Positions 44,753-54,027 of a stretch of 64,000 nt of DNA are shown here, piece by piece (position 1 is the stretch's first letter; each line of letters begins with the position of its first letter). A program made the position numbers and the translations under genes. The stretch covers positions 62,001 to 126,000 of the forward strand of contig JADJVC010000034.1 of the NCBI GenBank assembly GCA_016710685.1, in the 5' to 3' direction. A model generated the notes under the pieces. That model saw only the letters and a list, made by a program, of their open reading frames with translations, had not been told where the DNA came from and did no database searches. Source of the DNA: Flavobacteriales bacterium (GTDB lineage: Bacteria; Bacteroidota; Bacteroidia; Flavobacteriales_F; PHOS-HE28).

Positions 44753-45645
44753 TCCTTTTCCGAGTTCAAACTCTTCCTCGCCTCCGGCAATTCCGCGGCT
44801 GCCTTTTCGCTCAATTTCGGTATCCGTGGGTCCATTGCTTCCAACGCCTCGCGCACCACGCGGCTCACGATCGCGCGCGTTTCCCATTGATCGTCCGCTG
44901 GCACCACGTACCAAGGGGCATGGGGCGTTGCGGTAGCCTTGATCGCTGCTTCGTAGGCGTTCATATAAGCATCCCAGTGCCCGCGTTCCTTCACGTCGCC
45001 CATACTGAACTTCCAGTTTTTTTCGGCGTCGTCGATGCGTTCGAGCAAACGTTCTTTCTGCGCAGCCCTGCCCATGTGCAAGTGGAATTTCAGGATGGTG
45101 GTGCCCTGCCGCACCAAGTGTTCCTCAAAGTTGCGGATGCTGGCGTAGCGTGCATCCCAGAATGCCGCATCGGCATCCTTCACCGTTTGGATGCCCGGCA
45201 AATGCTGGCCCAGCAGGAATTCCGGATGCACCTTCACCACCAGCACTTCTTCGTAATGACTCCGGTTGTGAACGCCGATCATGCCCTTTGCGGGTGCCGC
45301 TTTCGCATGGCGCCACAGGAAGTCGTGCGCCTGCTCAACGAGGCTCGGTGCTTTGAACCCGGTCACGGTGCAGCCCTGGGGGTTCACCCCTTTGATCACA
45401 CGCTCGATGCAGCTGTCCTTTCCGGCCGCGTCCATGGCTTGGAAGATCAACAGCAGGGAACGATTGTTCTCCGCATAGAGTTTTTCCTGCAGCTTCCCGG
45501 TGCGTTCGGCATCTTCCTCCACGGACTTTTTCAGGTCGTCTTTGTCAATGTCGTTGTCATTCTTCAGCAGTGTGCCATGCTTCTGCAATGAGAAGTTCAG
45601 CCCATCGGTAATGAGGTGGTCGGCGGTGTCGAAAAGGTTCTTCAT
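44749..45645 (-). CDS. ppk2: polyphosphate kinase 2 family protein
   Basis: PPK2 enzymes use polyphosphate to phosphorylate nucleoside mono- or diphosphates. The 298-residue single-domain protein has the Walker A-like LLLIFQAMDAAGKDSCIERV, the lid-region GVNPQGCTVTGFKAPS, and Walker B-type RQGTTILKFHLHMGRAAQKE; WYVVPADDQWETRAIVSRVV is also typical. Whether it makes ADP, ATP or both cannot be decided here. Upstream lies the terminator of the glycosidase-like gene, so it has its own promoter. Confidence 0.9.
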   Translation of the reverse strand: MKNLFDTADHLITDGLNFSLQKHGTLLKNDNDIDKDDLKKSVEEDAERTGKLQEKLYAENNRSLLLIFQAMDAAGKDSCIERVIKGVNPQGCTVTGFKAPSLVEQAHDFLWRHAKAAPAKGMIGVHNRSHYEEVLVVKVHPEFLLGQHLPGIQTVKDADAAFWDARYASIRNFEEHLVRQGTTILKFHLHMGRAAQKERLLERIDDAEKNWKFSMGDVKERGHWDAYMNAYEAAIKATATPHAPWYVVPADDQWETRAIVSRVVREALEAMDPRIPKLSEKAAAELPEARKSLNSEKD

Positions 45646-45690
45646 TTGGAAGGGGGAAAGGGAGAGCGAAGATGGGAAGGGTCATCCAAG

Positions 45691-45719
45691 AAAAAGGCCT
45701 TCCTTGCGGAAGGCCCTTT
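45691..45719 (-). terminator. rho-independent terminator of the glycosidase-like T9SS gene
   Basis: On the minus strand a GGCCTTCC / GGAAGGCC stem closes a GCAA tetraloop and is followed by a T-run (TTTTT). It sits 21 nt after the stop at 45740 and before ppk2. Confidence 0.85.
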
Positions 45720-45739
45720 AACATTAGCAGATCTGAAGC

Positions 45740-48190
45740 TCAGTGCGCTACGCTGAACGCACGGGCAGTGCCTGCGGAAGTAGCGGTGCGCAGGCGGTAG
45801 CTGTACATGCCGCTGTCCAAGTTGCGGGTGTCCAATTTCAGGATTGCGTTTGGCGCAGCGGATTGCTCCATCACCAAGCGGCCCATGGCGTCGAATACTT
45901 CCAGTATGGCATCCTCATTCAAGATGGTTACAGGAATGTTCATTACGTCATCCGCAGGCACGGGATAAGCTTGGCCTTTTGCTAGGTCATTTTCGAGAAT
46001 TCCTGTTTGCTTTGCATTTTCATAATCCGAATTCGAATTACTAATCATTGGTAAATATGAATAATCTTGATTCAATAGACCAAGATTGTACCCGTATACA
46101 AGAGGAAGTTGAGGGTAAGCGTTAAGGCCGGCCGATATGACTTGGAAGGCGTATGGTGCGTAAATACCATCATCCACGTTATAATATAAATTTTGTTGAG
46201 TTAATGTGTTAGCCCCGTTTCCGATATACGAGACATTAGAGCCAATTGGAGACAATTGGTAGTAGGGTAGTTGTGCTTCCGCATACATTGTATTTGAAAT
46301 TCCATAATTTATTGTTTGTGGAAATTTATATCTTTCACTTTGATGTATTGAAGTATTATTGTTATTTACATACCAGCTAAATTTACTTTGATTAAAGTAA
46401 CTTAATATTTTTTTGGTTGAGTTTCCTGAATAGTTTAATACAAAATTTGAAATTACGGATGAATCATTGGTGAATGTATTGAGGTAATATGATCCTTTGC
46501 CGATTTTTTGGAGCTGATAAAATCCAAAATAGGAGGATCTCCGCCGTGAGACGTTATCACTAATAAATTCGGGTGCGTTCTCATCTAATTTAGAATCCAA
46601 AGGAGAAAATAAATTATCAAATGATGACACAGAACCTCCTATTGTATTATGAAATAGGCCAAATTCTAACCAGTTTTGCTTATACCGACTATCAACACTC
46701 ATTTTATAACTTGTTAGTATCCAATTGAATGAATATAAGGATTGTAAATAGGTATTGGTCCAAATGTTCTGAATAGGGTCGTCTGAATCTCCTAAAACAT
46801 TCCATTCCGTCATCCATAATTTCCTACTACCGTCTCCATTCAGAAAGAGGTGAAATACATCTGCATAATAGTCAAAAATCTGAACAGCGCCACCATGAGG
46901 TAGAACCGTATACTGATTGGATGTGAAGTGGAGAATTTCATTTTTCACATTTTCAAAATCATTGAAGGCAATAGGATCATGCAGGCCAGGCTGGTTAGGT
47001 GAGGTGAAGTTCAATTGACCGGTTTGAAAATAGGCTGAAGGTGCATGACTAAGCGAATTTGACCAAAGGCTGGATTTATAGTATGGGTGGAAAATATAAC
47101 TATCAAATGCTGGCTTATAGACATAGGTTGAACCAATAATGAAAAGTCTATTTACGTTGCGAAACAGCGCAATTTCTTGGTTCCAAGAATTGTACGATGT
47201 ATATTTATTTTGATTGTTGTCGTTTGTTCCAGAGGCTGTATATATTGATGCTCCAGAAAATGGTGTATATTGAAATGCCATGGGTGAAGCACTTATGCCA
47301 AATGGTATATTACGTATCCAAACATCAGAATTTATGCGTAGTGCGCGACAATAATCATGTGTAATTGCACCACCGGAAAAGGAATTGTTAAACCAGTTAT
47401 CATTCGGATCTGGTATCCCATTGATAACGAAGTTATAGTACTGAGTACCGGATTCGAAAATTCGGGGATAACTCGTCATTTCATTTCCTAGTTCAATTCC
47501 TGCAATCGTAATATTGTTTGTTTTAAACAATTGAAGAATATCGATTAACTCTTGCGTTGTTCCTGTCAAAATATTGGCCACGTAGATTACCTTCACTGGA
47601 ACGTCGGGGTTCTCATTTTCCATCGCATGTACCAGATTTATAAAGTCGTCGATGTATCGGGTGGTAGCGAAACTATTTTTGGTGGTGAGTCCCTGCCATT
47701 TGGAAATCTTCTCATTATAGTCATTCTGATTGTATGGCTCGCTGTCATTGACATAATATCCGTTGAAAAATTGAAGGATTTCGCTCGGCTTGAATCCGTA
47801 TCCCTGCTGTTGTCCCGGTAAATTACATAGTGGATGTGAGAATTGACTTATTGTACCTCCTGGAAACCTTAATAATTTTGGTTTTAAGTCCATAAATTGG
47901 GTCAAACAGTCTGGTCGTTCGTTAGTATTTGTTATCGCTGTACCAAACGCGCAGCCGCTGAAAAAATCCACTGTTTGAAATCCATTCATTTCTGAGTTTA
48001 GCAATTTCGCATTTGCAATATTAGGTATCTGTATTGTGATAGTCGGCTCTGTGCCAGGCGGAGAGAAAAATGAATTGTCATTGGGTAAGTTTTGTGACGA
48101 TTGGGCATTGGCAAGAACAAATATTGCAAACGAACTTGATGCAAGTAAAATTTTTATCGATGTTTGGTAATTGATCATCTGTACCTTCAT
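45740..48190 (-). CDS. AT-rich secreted glycosidase-like protein with T9SS sorting domain
   Basis: An 816-residue exported protein. The signal peptide (IKILLASSSFAIFVLANAQ) precedes a body with marks of clan GH-A glycosidases: LLRFPGGTISQFSHP (~107), IELGNEM with a candidate acid/base Glu 237, YIFHPYY (~366) and WMTEWNVLGDS with a candidate nucleophile Glu 462, resembling GH30/39/51/79-type enzymes. The last ~80 residues form a T9SS type A sorting domain (QAYPVPADDVMNIPVTILNE, SGMYSYRLRT). DNA for the body is strikingly AT-rich and uses Asn/Tyr/Ser heavily, while the sorting domain from about 45985 downward is GC-rich like the rest of the window. This suggests an acquired enzyme joined to a resident sorting tail. 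Confidence 0.75.
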   Translation of the reverse strand: MKVQMINYQTSIKILLASSSFAIFVLANAQSSQNLPNDNSFFSPPGTEPTITIQIPNIANAKLLNSEMNGFQTVDFFSGCAFGTAITNTNERPDCLTQFMDLKPKLLRFPGGTISQFSHPLCNLPGQQQGYGFKPSEILQFFNGYYVNDSEPYNQNDYNEKISKWQGLTTKNSFATTRYIDDFINLVHAMENENPDVPVKVIYVANILTGTTQELIDILQLFKTNNITIAGIELGNEMTSYPRIFESGTQYYNFVINGIPDPNDNWFNNSFSGGAITHDYCRALRINSDVWIRNIPFGISASPMAFQYTPFSGASIYTASGTNDNNQNKYTSYNSWNQEIALFRNVNRLFIIGSTYVYKPAFDSYIFHPYYKSSLWSNSLSHAPSAYFQTGQLNFTSPNQPGLHDPIAFNDFENVKNEILHFTSNQYTVLPHGGAVQIFDYYADVFHLFLNGDGSRKLWMTEWNVLGDSDDPIQNIWTNTYLQSLYSFNWILTSYKMSVDSRYKQNWLEFGLFHNTIGGSVSSFDNLFSPLDSKLDENAPEFISDNVSRRRSSYFGFYQLQKIGKGSYYLNTFTNDSSVISNFVLNYSGNSTKKILSYFNQSKFSWYVNNNNTSIHQSERYKFPQTINYGISNTMYAEAQLPYYQLSPIGSNVSYIGNGANTLTQQNLYYNVDDGIYAPYAFQVISAGLNAYPQLPLVYGYNLGLLNQDYSYLPMISNSNSDYENAKQTGILENDLAKGQAYPVPADDVMNIPVTILNEDAILEVFDAMGRLVMEQSAAPNAILKLDTRNLDSGMYSYRLRTATSAGTARAFSVAH

Positions 48191-48401
48191 GATAATGGGA
48201 AAATGTGATTCCGGCGTTTGTTGGTTAAAGTATGTATCCTCAAAACAAAGGTCGAATTGAAACTGTCTTGATGTATAGCCATCGCTATCAAGTTATTGAC
48301 AAAGGGCTTGTTAGTTGTTTCGCGGTTGGTATTTTCCCTAAAGGATTTTCTTGGAGTGCCTTCCCAAGAAAACCTACATTCGCCGCCCCTTAAACTTCGT
48401 C

Positions 48402-49922
48402 ATGCGCTCGATCCATTTCCCTTTCGCACTTCCAATGATCGCAGGAGTGCTGCTGAGCGGCTGCGCATCCATGCTCAACAGCGGCAAGCAAAGTCTGCAA
48501 GTGGAAAGCACACCAAGCGGTGCCACGGTTTACGAGAACGGTGCTGAAGTGGGCCTAACGCCGTACGCCTACACGTACGACAAAGGCAGTGGCGACAAGA
48601 TTTCGCTGGAGTTGCGCAAGGACGGCATGGACCCGGTAGCCTTCGAGGTGAAGCCCACGGTGAAGAACTCCGTGATACTGGTGGATGCGTTGTTGCTGGG
48701 CATTCCTTACATAGTGGACGGCAGCAGCAACAAGCTGTACACCTTCCCTGTGCCTACCATGAGCAAGAACTTGTACAAGGCCGTGCCGAAAGACCGGCAA
48801 CAGTTGGACTTGCCCATAACGGTGCTGGAAAACAGCCTGGGCAGCAAGGCGAACGTAGGTAAGCTGGGTGCCCATCAGCTTACTGTGGACAGCAAGGAAC
48901 TCGGCGACCTGCGCTATCCGGAAAGCGCCACCAGCGCCATTCTGCGCGGCATGAACAACACGTATTTAGTGGGGCACAGCGTGCGCTTGGGCACGCAGAA
49001 AGGCGATGAGGACGCACGCAGCGCCAAGTTGGTTTTGCGTCCCTTGCTGAAAAAAGTGGACATGCAACTTTCGGAAAACGACGGTAACGCTTATGGTAAT
49101 GTTCACTTGGAATTTGATTGGCGTTTCTACAGCGGCATCGATAAGGACAGCCTTTTGTTCACCATTTCCAAGGCCACGAATTGGCCGGTTTATGGTGCGC
49201 GTACCCGCGATGTGTTCTCCGATGCCGTGCAAGATGCCGCACGCCAATTGGTGGATGAAGCAGATCTTTACGACCGCATCAGCAGTACCTATTCCGCAGG
49301 CTTGGTGCGCTCCAAGGGTGAAAACCTGAAACTGGCGACACCCGCACCCATCGTTTTTGCGGAACGCCGGAACATGATCCCCTCATTGGTAAAGGGCGTA
49401 GTAACGGTGGAGGTGAAAGACGGGCACGGTAGCGGCTTCTTGATCACGCAGGACGGATACATCCTCACCAACGCGCACGTGGTAGGCAACGACGCGCTTG
49501 TGAAAGTGCGTTTCGAGCAAGGCTTCACGCTGGACGGCCAAGTGGTGAAAGTGAACAAAGACTTCGACGTGGCCTTGGTGAAAGTGGCCGGGAACGACTT
49601 GCCCGCTTTGACCATTGGCGTTGATGCGGCAGTGCAGCTCGGTGAGGAACTCTTCGCCATCGGCACACCGTTGGACGAGCAACTTGGCCAGTCGGTAACG
49701 CGCGGCATCATGAGCGGCCGGCGCGAGATCGAAGGACGGAAATACCTGCAGACGGATGTAAGCATCAACCCGGGCAACAGCGGCGGCCCGTTGATCGACA
49801 GCGATGGGCATGTAGTGGGCATCGCCACGTTGAAAGTGAAGGCCACCGGCGTGGAAGGCATCGGATTCGGTGTGCCCATCAGTACCGCGCTCGAGATGTT
49901 GAACATCGAATTCACGAAGTGA
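48402..49922 (+). CDS. PEGA-domain, trypsin-like serine protease lipoprotein
   Basis: A 506-residue envelope lipoprotein. The signal (MRSIHFPFALPMIAGVLLSG) ends in the lipobox LSGC; a PEGA domain follows (QVESTPSGATVYENGAEVG, ~30-95); the C-terminal domain is an S1C/HtrA-type protease with the triad His in LTNAHVVGND, Asp in DFDVALVKV and Ser in NPGNSGGPLID. No PDZ domain is visible. The ATG at 48402 was chosen because the lipoprotein signal follows; an upstream TTG is in frame. The stop overlaps the next start (TGATG), and two small barrel proteins follow in the same way. Confidence 0.85.
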   Translation: MRSIHFPFALPMIAGVLLSGCASMLNSGKQSLQVESTPSGATVYENGAEVGLTPYAYTYDKGSGDKISLELRKDGMDPVAFEVKPTVKNSVILVDALLLGIPYIVDGSSNKLYTFPVPTMSKNLYKAVPKDRQQLDLPITVLENSLGSKANVGKLGAHQLTVDSKELGDLRYPESATSAILRGMNNTYLVGHSVRLGTQKGDEDARSAKLVLRPLLKKVDMQLSENDGNAYGNVHLEFDWRFYSGIDKDSLLFTISKATNWPVYGARTRDVFSDAVQDAARQLVDEADLYDRISSTYSAGLVRSKGENLKLATPAPIVFAERRNMIPSLVKGVVTVEVKDGHGSGFLITQDGYILTNAHVVGNDALVKVRFEQGFTLDGQVVKVNKDFDVALVKVAGNDLPALTIGVDAAVQLGEELFAIGTPLDEQLGQSVTRGIMSGRREIEGRKYLQTDVSINPGNSGGPLIDSDGHVVGIATLKVKATGVEGIGFGVPISTALEMLNIEFTK

Positions 49923-50584
49923 TGCGGAAGTTGTTCATCGTTTCATTGTTGGTGGTAGCGGGCTACGTTCCCGCTTCGGCCCAGCACACGGCATTCCGCT
50001 ACATCGTGGGCGAAATTCATAAGGTTTATGACAAGCCTGTTTTCGGCAACTACTGCATGGGCTTGGGCATTGATCGCTCGTTCAACAGCCGGCTCACGGT
50101 GGGCTTCGATGTTGCTTACGACGTTGGAAGTGCGCTGGTCGGGGAAAATGGTAAGGCGGTGAATATCACAAGTGGCAGTAGCACTTCTTCGTACTTCGTG
50201 AAAAGGCACCTCTTGACCTTGAACTACCATACGGAATATGCCTTGGCCGACAATGACGGCACGCACGCATACATCGGTACGTTCATTGGGCTGCGGCGCA
50301 TTACACAAGACTGGTTGGACGATGCGTACTACGATCCGTACAATGGTCCATCCCCGTTTCCGAGAACAGTATCGGCTTCGAAATGGCTGATACCGCTGGG
50401 CTTGCGCATGGGCATTCGCGGTGCGGTGGATGAAGGCTTTCTGGATCTGTACGCACAACTGGGTTATCAAATCGGCGGTGGAGAAAGCCTCTATCCCCGA
50501 TATCCGGTGTTGGCGAAAGCGGAGTACACGCAAACTTCCTCCCTGGCTTTTTCGGTGGGCTTGGCTTATGGCATCGGCTGGTGA
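49922..50584 (+). CDS. small outer-membrane beta-barrel protein, copy 1
   Basis: A 220-residue exported protein with signal MRKLFIVSLLVVAGYVPASA and alternating aromatic/glycine strands (YCMGLGIDRSFNSRLTVGFD, THAYIGTFIGLRRITQDW, WLIPLGLRMGIRGAVDEG) ending GLAYGIGW, as in small outer-membrane barrels. The family is not recognised by name. The start overlaps the protease stop as TGATG, and the same junction joins it to a paralogue. The matching pattern YIG(T/S)FIG...PLGLR(M/A)G(I/L)RG in both shows duplication. Confidence 0.7.
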   Translation: MRKLFIVSLLVVAGYVPASAQHTAFRYIVGEIHKVYDKPVFGNYCMGLGIDRSFNSRLTVGFDVAYDVGSALVGENGKAVNITSGSSTSSYFVKRHLLTLNYHTEYALADNDGTHAYIGTFIGLRRITQDWLDDAYYDPYNGPSPFPRTVSASKWLIPLGLRMGIRGAVDEGFLDLYAQLGYQIGGGESLYPRYPVLAKAEYTQTSSLAFSVGLAYGIGW

Positions 50585-51198
50585 TGGAAAAGGAGCAACA
50601 GATGATCTTTAAGTTCAGGTCGGCCATGGTGATTGCTCTGTTGGTGTTGGCCAGCAGCGCGTTCAGCCAAGCCAGCGGATTCAATTTCACGTTGGAATAC
50701 GGCCACCGCTTGGTTGACCGTGACCCACCATCGCGATTCACCAGTGCCGTTGGGCTCGGACTCGCATACCAACAAGATTTCAGCAACCGTTTTGGTGCGG
50801 GCTTGGATTTCTTTTGGGGAGGCGACTCGGAAGGGGCACAATCGTTTGAAGGAATTTACAGCGCGAAGTACTTCTTCACGGACAACAGCTCCACAGCGCC
50901 TTATATCGGCTCGTTCATCGGTGTGCAGTCGTTGAAGGACTCATACTCGGAAATTATTCCACTGGGCAACGGTTACACGGATTACAACTACGTTGAGGTG
51001 AAGAAATTGCAGGTGCCTGTGGGTTTGCGTGCCGGATTGCGCGGTGGACTGGACGGTTACTTCGGCGAGCTGTTCGTGCAAGCGGGCTACGCCATCGGCA
51101 GCGGCGATTTCTATGTTTCCAATGGGAAGCAGGTGAAGAGCAGCCCGTTGTTTTTCGGAGTGGGCTTGAGCTTTTTGGGCTTCGGTTGGGACCACTGA
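50584..51198 (+). CDS. small outer-membrane beta-barrel protein, copy 2
   Basis: A 204-residue paralogue of the preceding protein: APYIGSFIGVQSLKDSYSE, LQVPVGLRAGLRGGLDGYF and FVQAGYAIGSGDFY match the corresponding stretches of copy 1. It starts at 50584 through a TGATG overlap; an in-frame ATG at 50602, preceded by AAAGGAG, gives a cleaner signal peptide (MIFKFRSAMVIALLVLASSA) and may be the real start. Function unknown; possible partner or substrate of the PEGA protease because of the tight coupling. Confidence 0.7.
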   Translation: MEKEQQMIFKFRSAMVIALLVLASSAFSQASGFNFTLEYGHRLVDRDPPSRFTSAVGLGLAYQQDFSNRFGAGLDFFWGGDSEGAQSFEGIYSAKYFFTDNSSTAPYIGSFIGVQSLKDSYSEIIPLGNGYTDYNYVEVKKLQVPVGLRAGLRGGLDGYFGELFVQAGYAIGSGDFYVSNGKQVKSSPLFFGVGLSFLGFGWDH

Positions 51199-51217
51199 TG
51201 AAGATCAGCTGATCCGA

Positions 51218-52228
51218 TCACCGTTCCGTCCAGATCGTCTGCGCTACGGTGGCGCCCACGGCTTGCAGGCTTTCCTTGTCGATGTTGGCCATGTTGTCCG
51301 CATGCGTGTGCCACGTTGCCGGGAAACCGCCGGTGGCCGCGTTATAAGCGATGATGTCGATGCTGGGGATGTTCATGTTCTCGTTCACGTAAACGTGATC
51401 ATCCATGCCCACGAAGTTGCGCGTGTCGCTGAGGAAGCGGTGGCCGTGGCCCGCGGCCGCCGCCGCTTTCCACACCTTGCTCACGATGCCGGAAGCATAG
51501 CGCATGCTGTAACCTTCCTTTGGGAAGACGGCATCCTTCGAGCCTACCATGTCCAACAGAATTCCGTAACGCGCTTTGTAGTTCGGCACGTGGGGGTTCT
51601 TGGTCCAGTACTGCGTGCCGAGGCACCACGTTTCCTCGGAGTCGCGTTTGTCGCCGCCCATGGCCTCGTGCGGGGCACCCATGTCCTCCACGTCGGTGAA
51701 GAAAATGTCAATGCCGGGCTGGGTGGGGTTTTCCGCGAGTTGCCGTGCGATCTCCAACAGCACACCGGTGCCGCTGCCGGCATCGTTCGCACCGTCTATC
51801 GGCTCGTTACGGCGCACGGTATCCTGGTCTGCAAAAGGGCGTGAATCCCAATGCGTGAAGAGCAGCACGCGGTCTGTTTTCTCGGGCTGCCAACTGGCGA
51901 TGATGTTGCGCATGGGCACCTTCTGCCCGCTGTAGATCGTGACCATCGCGTGCTGCTCGATCACCGTGGCACCGTGGCTTTTCAGCTTTTCCACCATCCA
52001 ATCGCCGCAGGCTTTATGCGCGGCGCTGCCCGGTACGCGCGGCCCGAAGGCCACCTGCTTTGCGACATACGCGTAAGCACTGTCGCCATTAAAAAGTGGC
52101 ACGGGCGGAAGCGCGGGCAGGTTCGGCTCAACGGTTGTTGTGGTCGTTGGTGCGGTTTCCGGTTGGCAGGCAGCGAGGGAAAGCGCGATTAAGCTGAGAC
52201 CGAGAACGCGGTGGGAAAGGCAATGCAT
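51218..52228 (-). CDS. M28 family zinc peptidase / glutaminyl-peptide cyclase-like lipoprotein
   Basis: A 336-residue exported protein with lipobox (LIALSLAAC) and an M28 fold. Zinc and catalytic residues are visible in LFTHWDSRPFADQD, GANDAGSGTGVLLEIARQL, FFTDVEDMGAPHEA and the C-terminal PATWHTHADNMANID. The layout with the Glu-Asp pair and the late His fits both aminopeptidases and bacterial glutaminyl cyclases; sequence alone does not separate them with certainty. The ATG at 52228 was chosen for the lipoprotein signal. A GACCTTTG box lies 5 nt upstream and a CGCAACG repeat follows. Confidence 0.85.
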   Translation of the reverse strand: MHCLSHRVLGLSLIALSLAACQPETAPTTTTTVEPNLPALPPVPLFNGDSAYAYVAKQVAFGPRVPGSAAHKACGDWMVEKLKSHGATVIEQHAMVTIYSGQKVPMRNIIASWQPEKTDRVLLFTHWDSRPFADQDTVRRNEPIDGANDAGSGTGVLLEIARQLAENPTQPGIDIFFTDVEDMGAPHEAMGGDKRDSEETWCLGTQYWTKNPHVPNYKARYGILLDMVGSKDAVFPKEGYSMRYASGIVSKVWKAAAAAGHGHRFLSDTRNFVGMDDHVYVNENMNIPSIDIIAYNAATGGFPATWHTHADNMANIDKESLQAVGATVAQTIWTER

Positions 52229-52233
52229 GGGGG

Positions 52234-52241
52234 CAAAGGTC
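52234..52241 (-). promoter_or_regulatory. -7-like box GACCTTTG for the M28 peptidase
   Basis: GACCTTTG on the minus strand differs from TAnnTTTG only in the first base and ends 5 nt before the ATG. A TTG 19 nt upstream lies in the arm of the neighbouring CGCAACG repeat. Confidence 0.35.
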
Positions 52242-52253
52242 GGGCAGGATAAA

Positions 52254-52362
52254 TCAACCGCAACGGCGCGACGACGCAACGAAATACACGCAACGTTTTT
52301 TTCCTAACATCAGTAAGGATTCCGTTGCGTAACCGTTGCGTCGTAGCGCCGTTGCGGTGGAA
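52254..52362. repeat. CGCAACG-word inverted repeat between M28 peptidase and cysS
   Basis: Arms ACCGCAACGGCGCG then ACGACGCAACG (left) and CGTTGCGTCGT then AGCGCCGTTGCGGT (right) match the 35.2-kb element almost base for base, including the inner GAAATACACGCAACG. Only the centre differs. This copy overlaps the last bases before the cysS stop. Confidence 0.75.
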
Positions 52363-52365
52363 AAT

Positions 52366-53850
52366 TCACGCTCTCTCCCAAACCGGTCCGTCCTTCGTGT
52401 CCTTTACCGTAACGCCCAGCTCGGTGAGCTTGTCGCGGATGAGGTCGCTGGCGGCGAAATCCTTGCGGTTTTTCGCATCGGCACGCATGGTTAGCAGTAG
52501 GCTCATCAGCCCTGCGCTGAGGTCGTCACCGGCTTTTGCTTCGGCTTCCGGCATCAAGCCCAGCACAGCGAAAAGCATTTCGTTGAAGAGCTTCCGCAGT
52601 TGGTCAATTTCTTGTTGCGAAAGAGCCACATTGCCATCGTTCGCACCGTTGATCGCGCGAGCGCCATCGAACAAATGCGCGATCATCACCGGCGAGTTCA
52701 GGTCGTCGTTCATGGCCGCGTAGCAGGCTTTTACAAGTGCGCCCACATCGAACGACGTGCCTTCCGCACTCGGCTTCAGTTTCGCTAAAATATCGTTTGC
52801 GGCCATCAGGCGTTGCAAGCCTTTTTCGGCTGCTTGCAATGCGGCGTTGCTGAAATCCAACGTACTGGCATAGTGGCATTGCAGCATGAAGAAGCGCACG
52901 GTCATGGGCGAGTAGCCGCGCTCCAACAGCTTGTGGTTGCCCGTCACCAGCTCTTCCGGCGTAAAACCGTTGCCCTCGCTCTTGGCCATCTTCCGGCCTT
53001 CCACCGTGAGCATGTTGCCGTGCATCCAATAGCGGACCGGCGCTTCGCCGTCGGCCGCTACGCTCTGCGCGATCTCGCATTCGTGGTGCGGGAACTTCAG
53101 GTCCATGCCGCCGCCGTGGATGTCGAAGGTGTGGCCGAGGTACTTCGTGCTCATCACGCTGCACTCCAAATGCCAGCCGGGGAAGCCTTCACCCCACGGG
53201 GAAGGCCAGTGCATCAGGTGGCCCTTTTCGGCCTTCTTCCACAGCGCAAAATCCAGCGGACTGCGCTTTTCCTCCTGACCTTCGGTGCCGCGCGTGTTGG
53301 ACATTTGGTCCTCGGTCTTGCGGCCGCTCAGCTTGCCGTAGTCGTGAGTTTCCGCATACTTCGGCACATCGAAATACACCGAGCCGTTCACCGCATACGC
53401 ATAGCCGTTGGCGATGATGCGCTCGATCATGCCGATCTGCTCAATGAGGTGCGCGGTGGCCGTGGGCTCAATGCTGGGCGGCAGGATGTTGAACTGCCGC
53501 ATCACGTCGTGGAAACCGTTGGTGTACTTCTGTACGATCTCCATCGGCTCCAAGCGTTCCATGCGGGCGCGCTTCGCGATCTTGTCCTCGCCCTCGTCAA
53601 TGTCGTCCACCAAGTGGCCCACATCCGTGATGTTGCGCACGTAGCGCACCTTGTAGCCCAAGTAGGTGAGCCAGCGGAAGAGGATGTCGAAGGTGAGGAA
53701 GGTGCGCACGTTGCCGAGGTGTACGTCGCTGTACACGGTAGGGCCGCAGACGTAAAGGCCCACGTGAGGCGCATCAAGCGGGATAAAGGCTTCCTTCTTT
53801 CGCGAAAGCGTGTTGGAAATATGGAAAGGATGGTCTTGCACGTTGGCCAT
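52366..53850 (-). CDS. cysS: cysteine--tRNA ligase
   Basis: Class I synthetase charging tRNA-Cys. The 494-residue protein has [18 protein letters not shown] (zinc Cys and HIGH-equivalent), [11 protein letters not shown] and [11 protein letters not shown] (zinc ligands), and the KMSKS loop as [12 protein letters not shown]. Its length fits the bacterial family, with an intact C-terminal domain. It stands divergent to the downstream hydrolase gene and ends beside a repeat element. Confidence 0.95.
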   Translation of the reverse strand: MANVQDHPFHISNTLSRKKEAFIPLDAPHVGLYVCGPTVYSDVHLGNVRTFLTFDILFRWLTYLGYKVRYVRNITDVGHLVDDIDEGEDKIAKRARMERLEPMEIVQKYTNGFHDVMRQFNILPPSIEPTATAHLIEQIGMIERIIANGYAYAVNGSVYFDVPKYAETHDYGKLSGRKTEDQMSNTRGTEGQEEKRSPLDFALWKKAEKGHLMHWPSPWGEGFPGWHLECSVMSTKYLGHTFDIHGGGMDLKFPHHECEIAQSVAADGEAPVRYWMHGNMLTVEGRKMAKSEGNGFTPEELVTGNHKLLERGYSPMTVRFFMLQCHYASTLDFSNAALQAAEKGLQRLMAANDILAKLKPSAEGTSFDVGALVKACYAAMNDDLNSPVMIAHLFDGARAINGANDGNVALSQQEIDQLRKLFNEMLFAVLGLMPEAEAKAGDDLSAGLMSLLLTMRADAKNRKDFAASDLIRDKLTELGVTVKDTKDGPVWERA

Positions 53851-54027
53851 GCTGCAAAGTAACGGGGTGCGGGGGTTAGTTCCCTCAGAGTTCCCTCAGC
53901 GATCTCCCGCAGGGGATCCTGAGGACAGGGGGGCATGCAAGGTCCACTGCGTGAGACCTTGATGGAGCTAACTAATTTCCTCCTGCGTTCCTTTGCCCGG
54001 AAGACATCCCGTGCAGCACCAAGGCCG

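Noticed and set aside
45844..48190. Prophage or genomic island around the AT-rich gene
   Set aside because: Only a single gene body is AT-rich; there is no integrase, tRNA or phage gene, and the flanks are normal.
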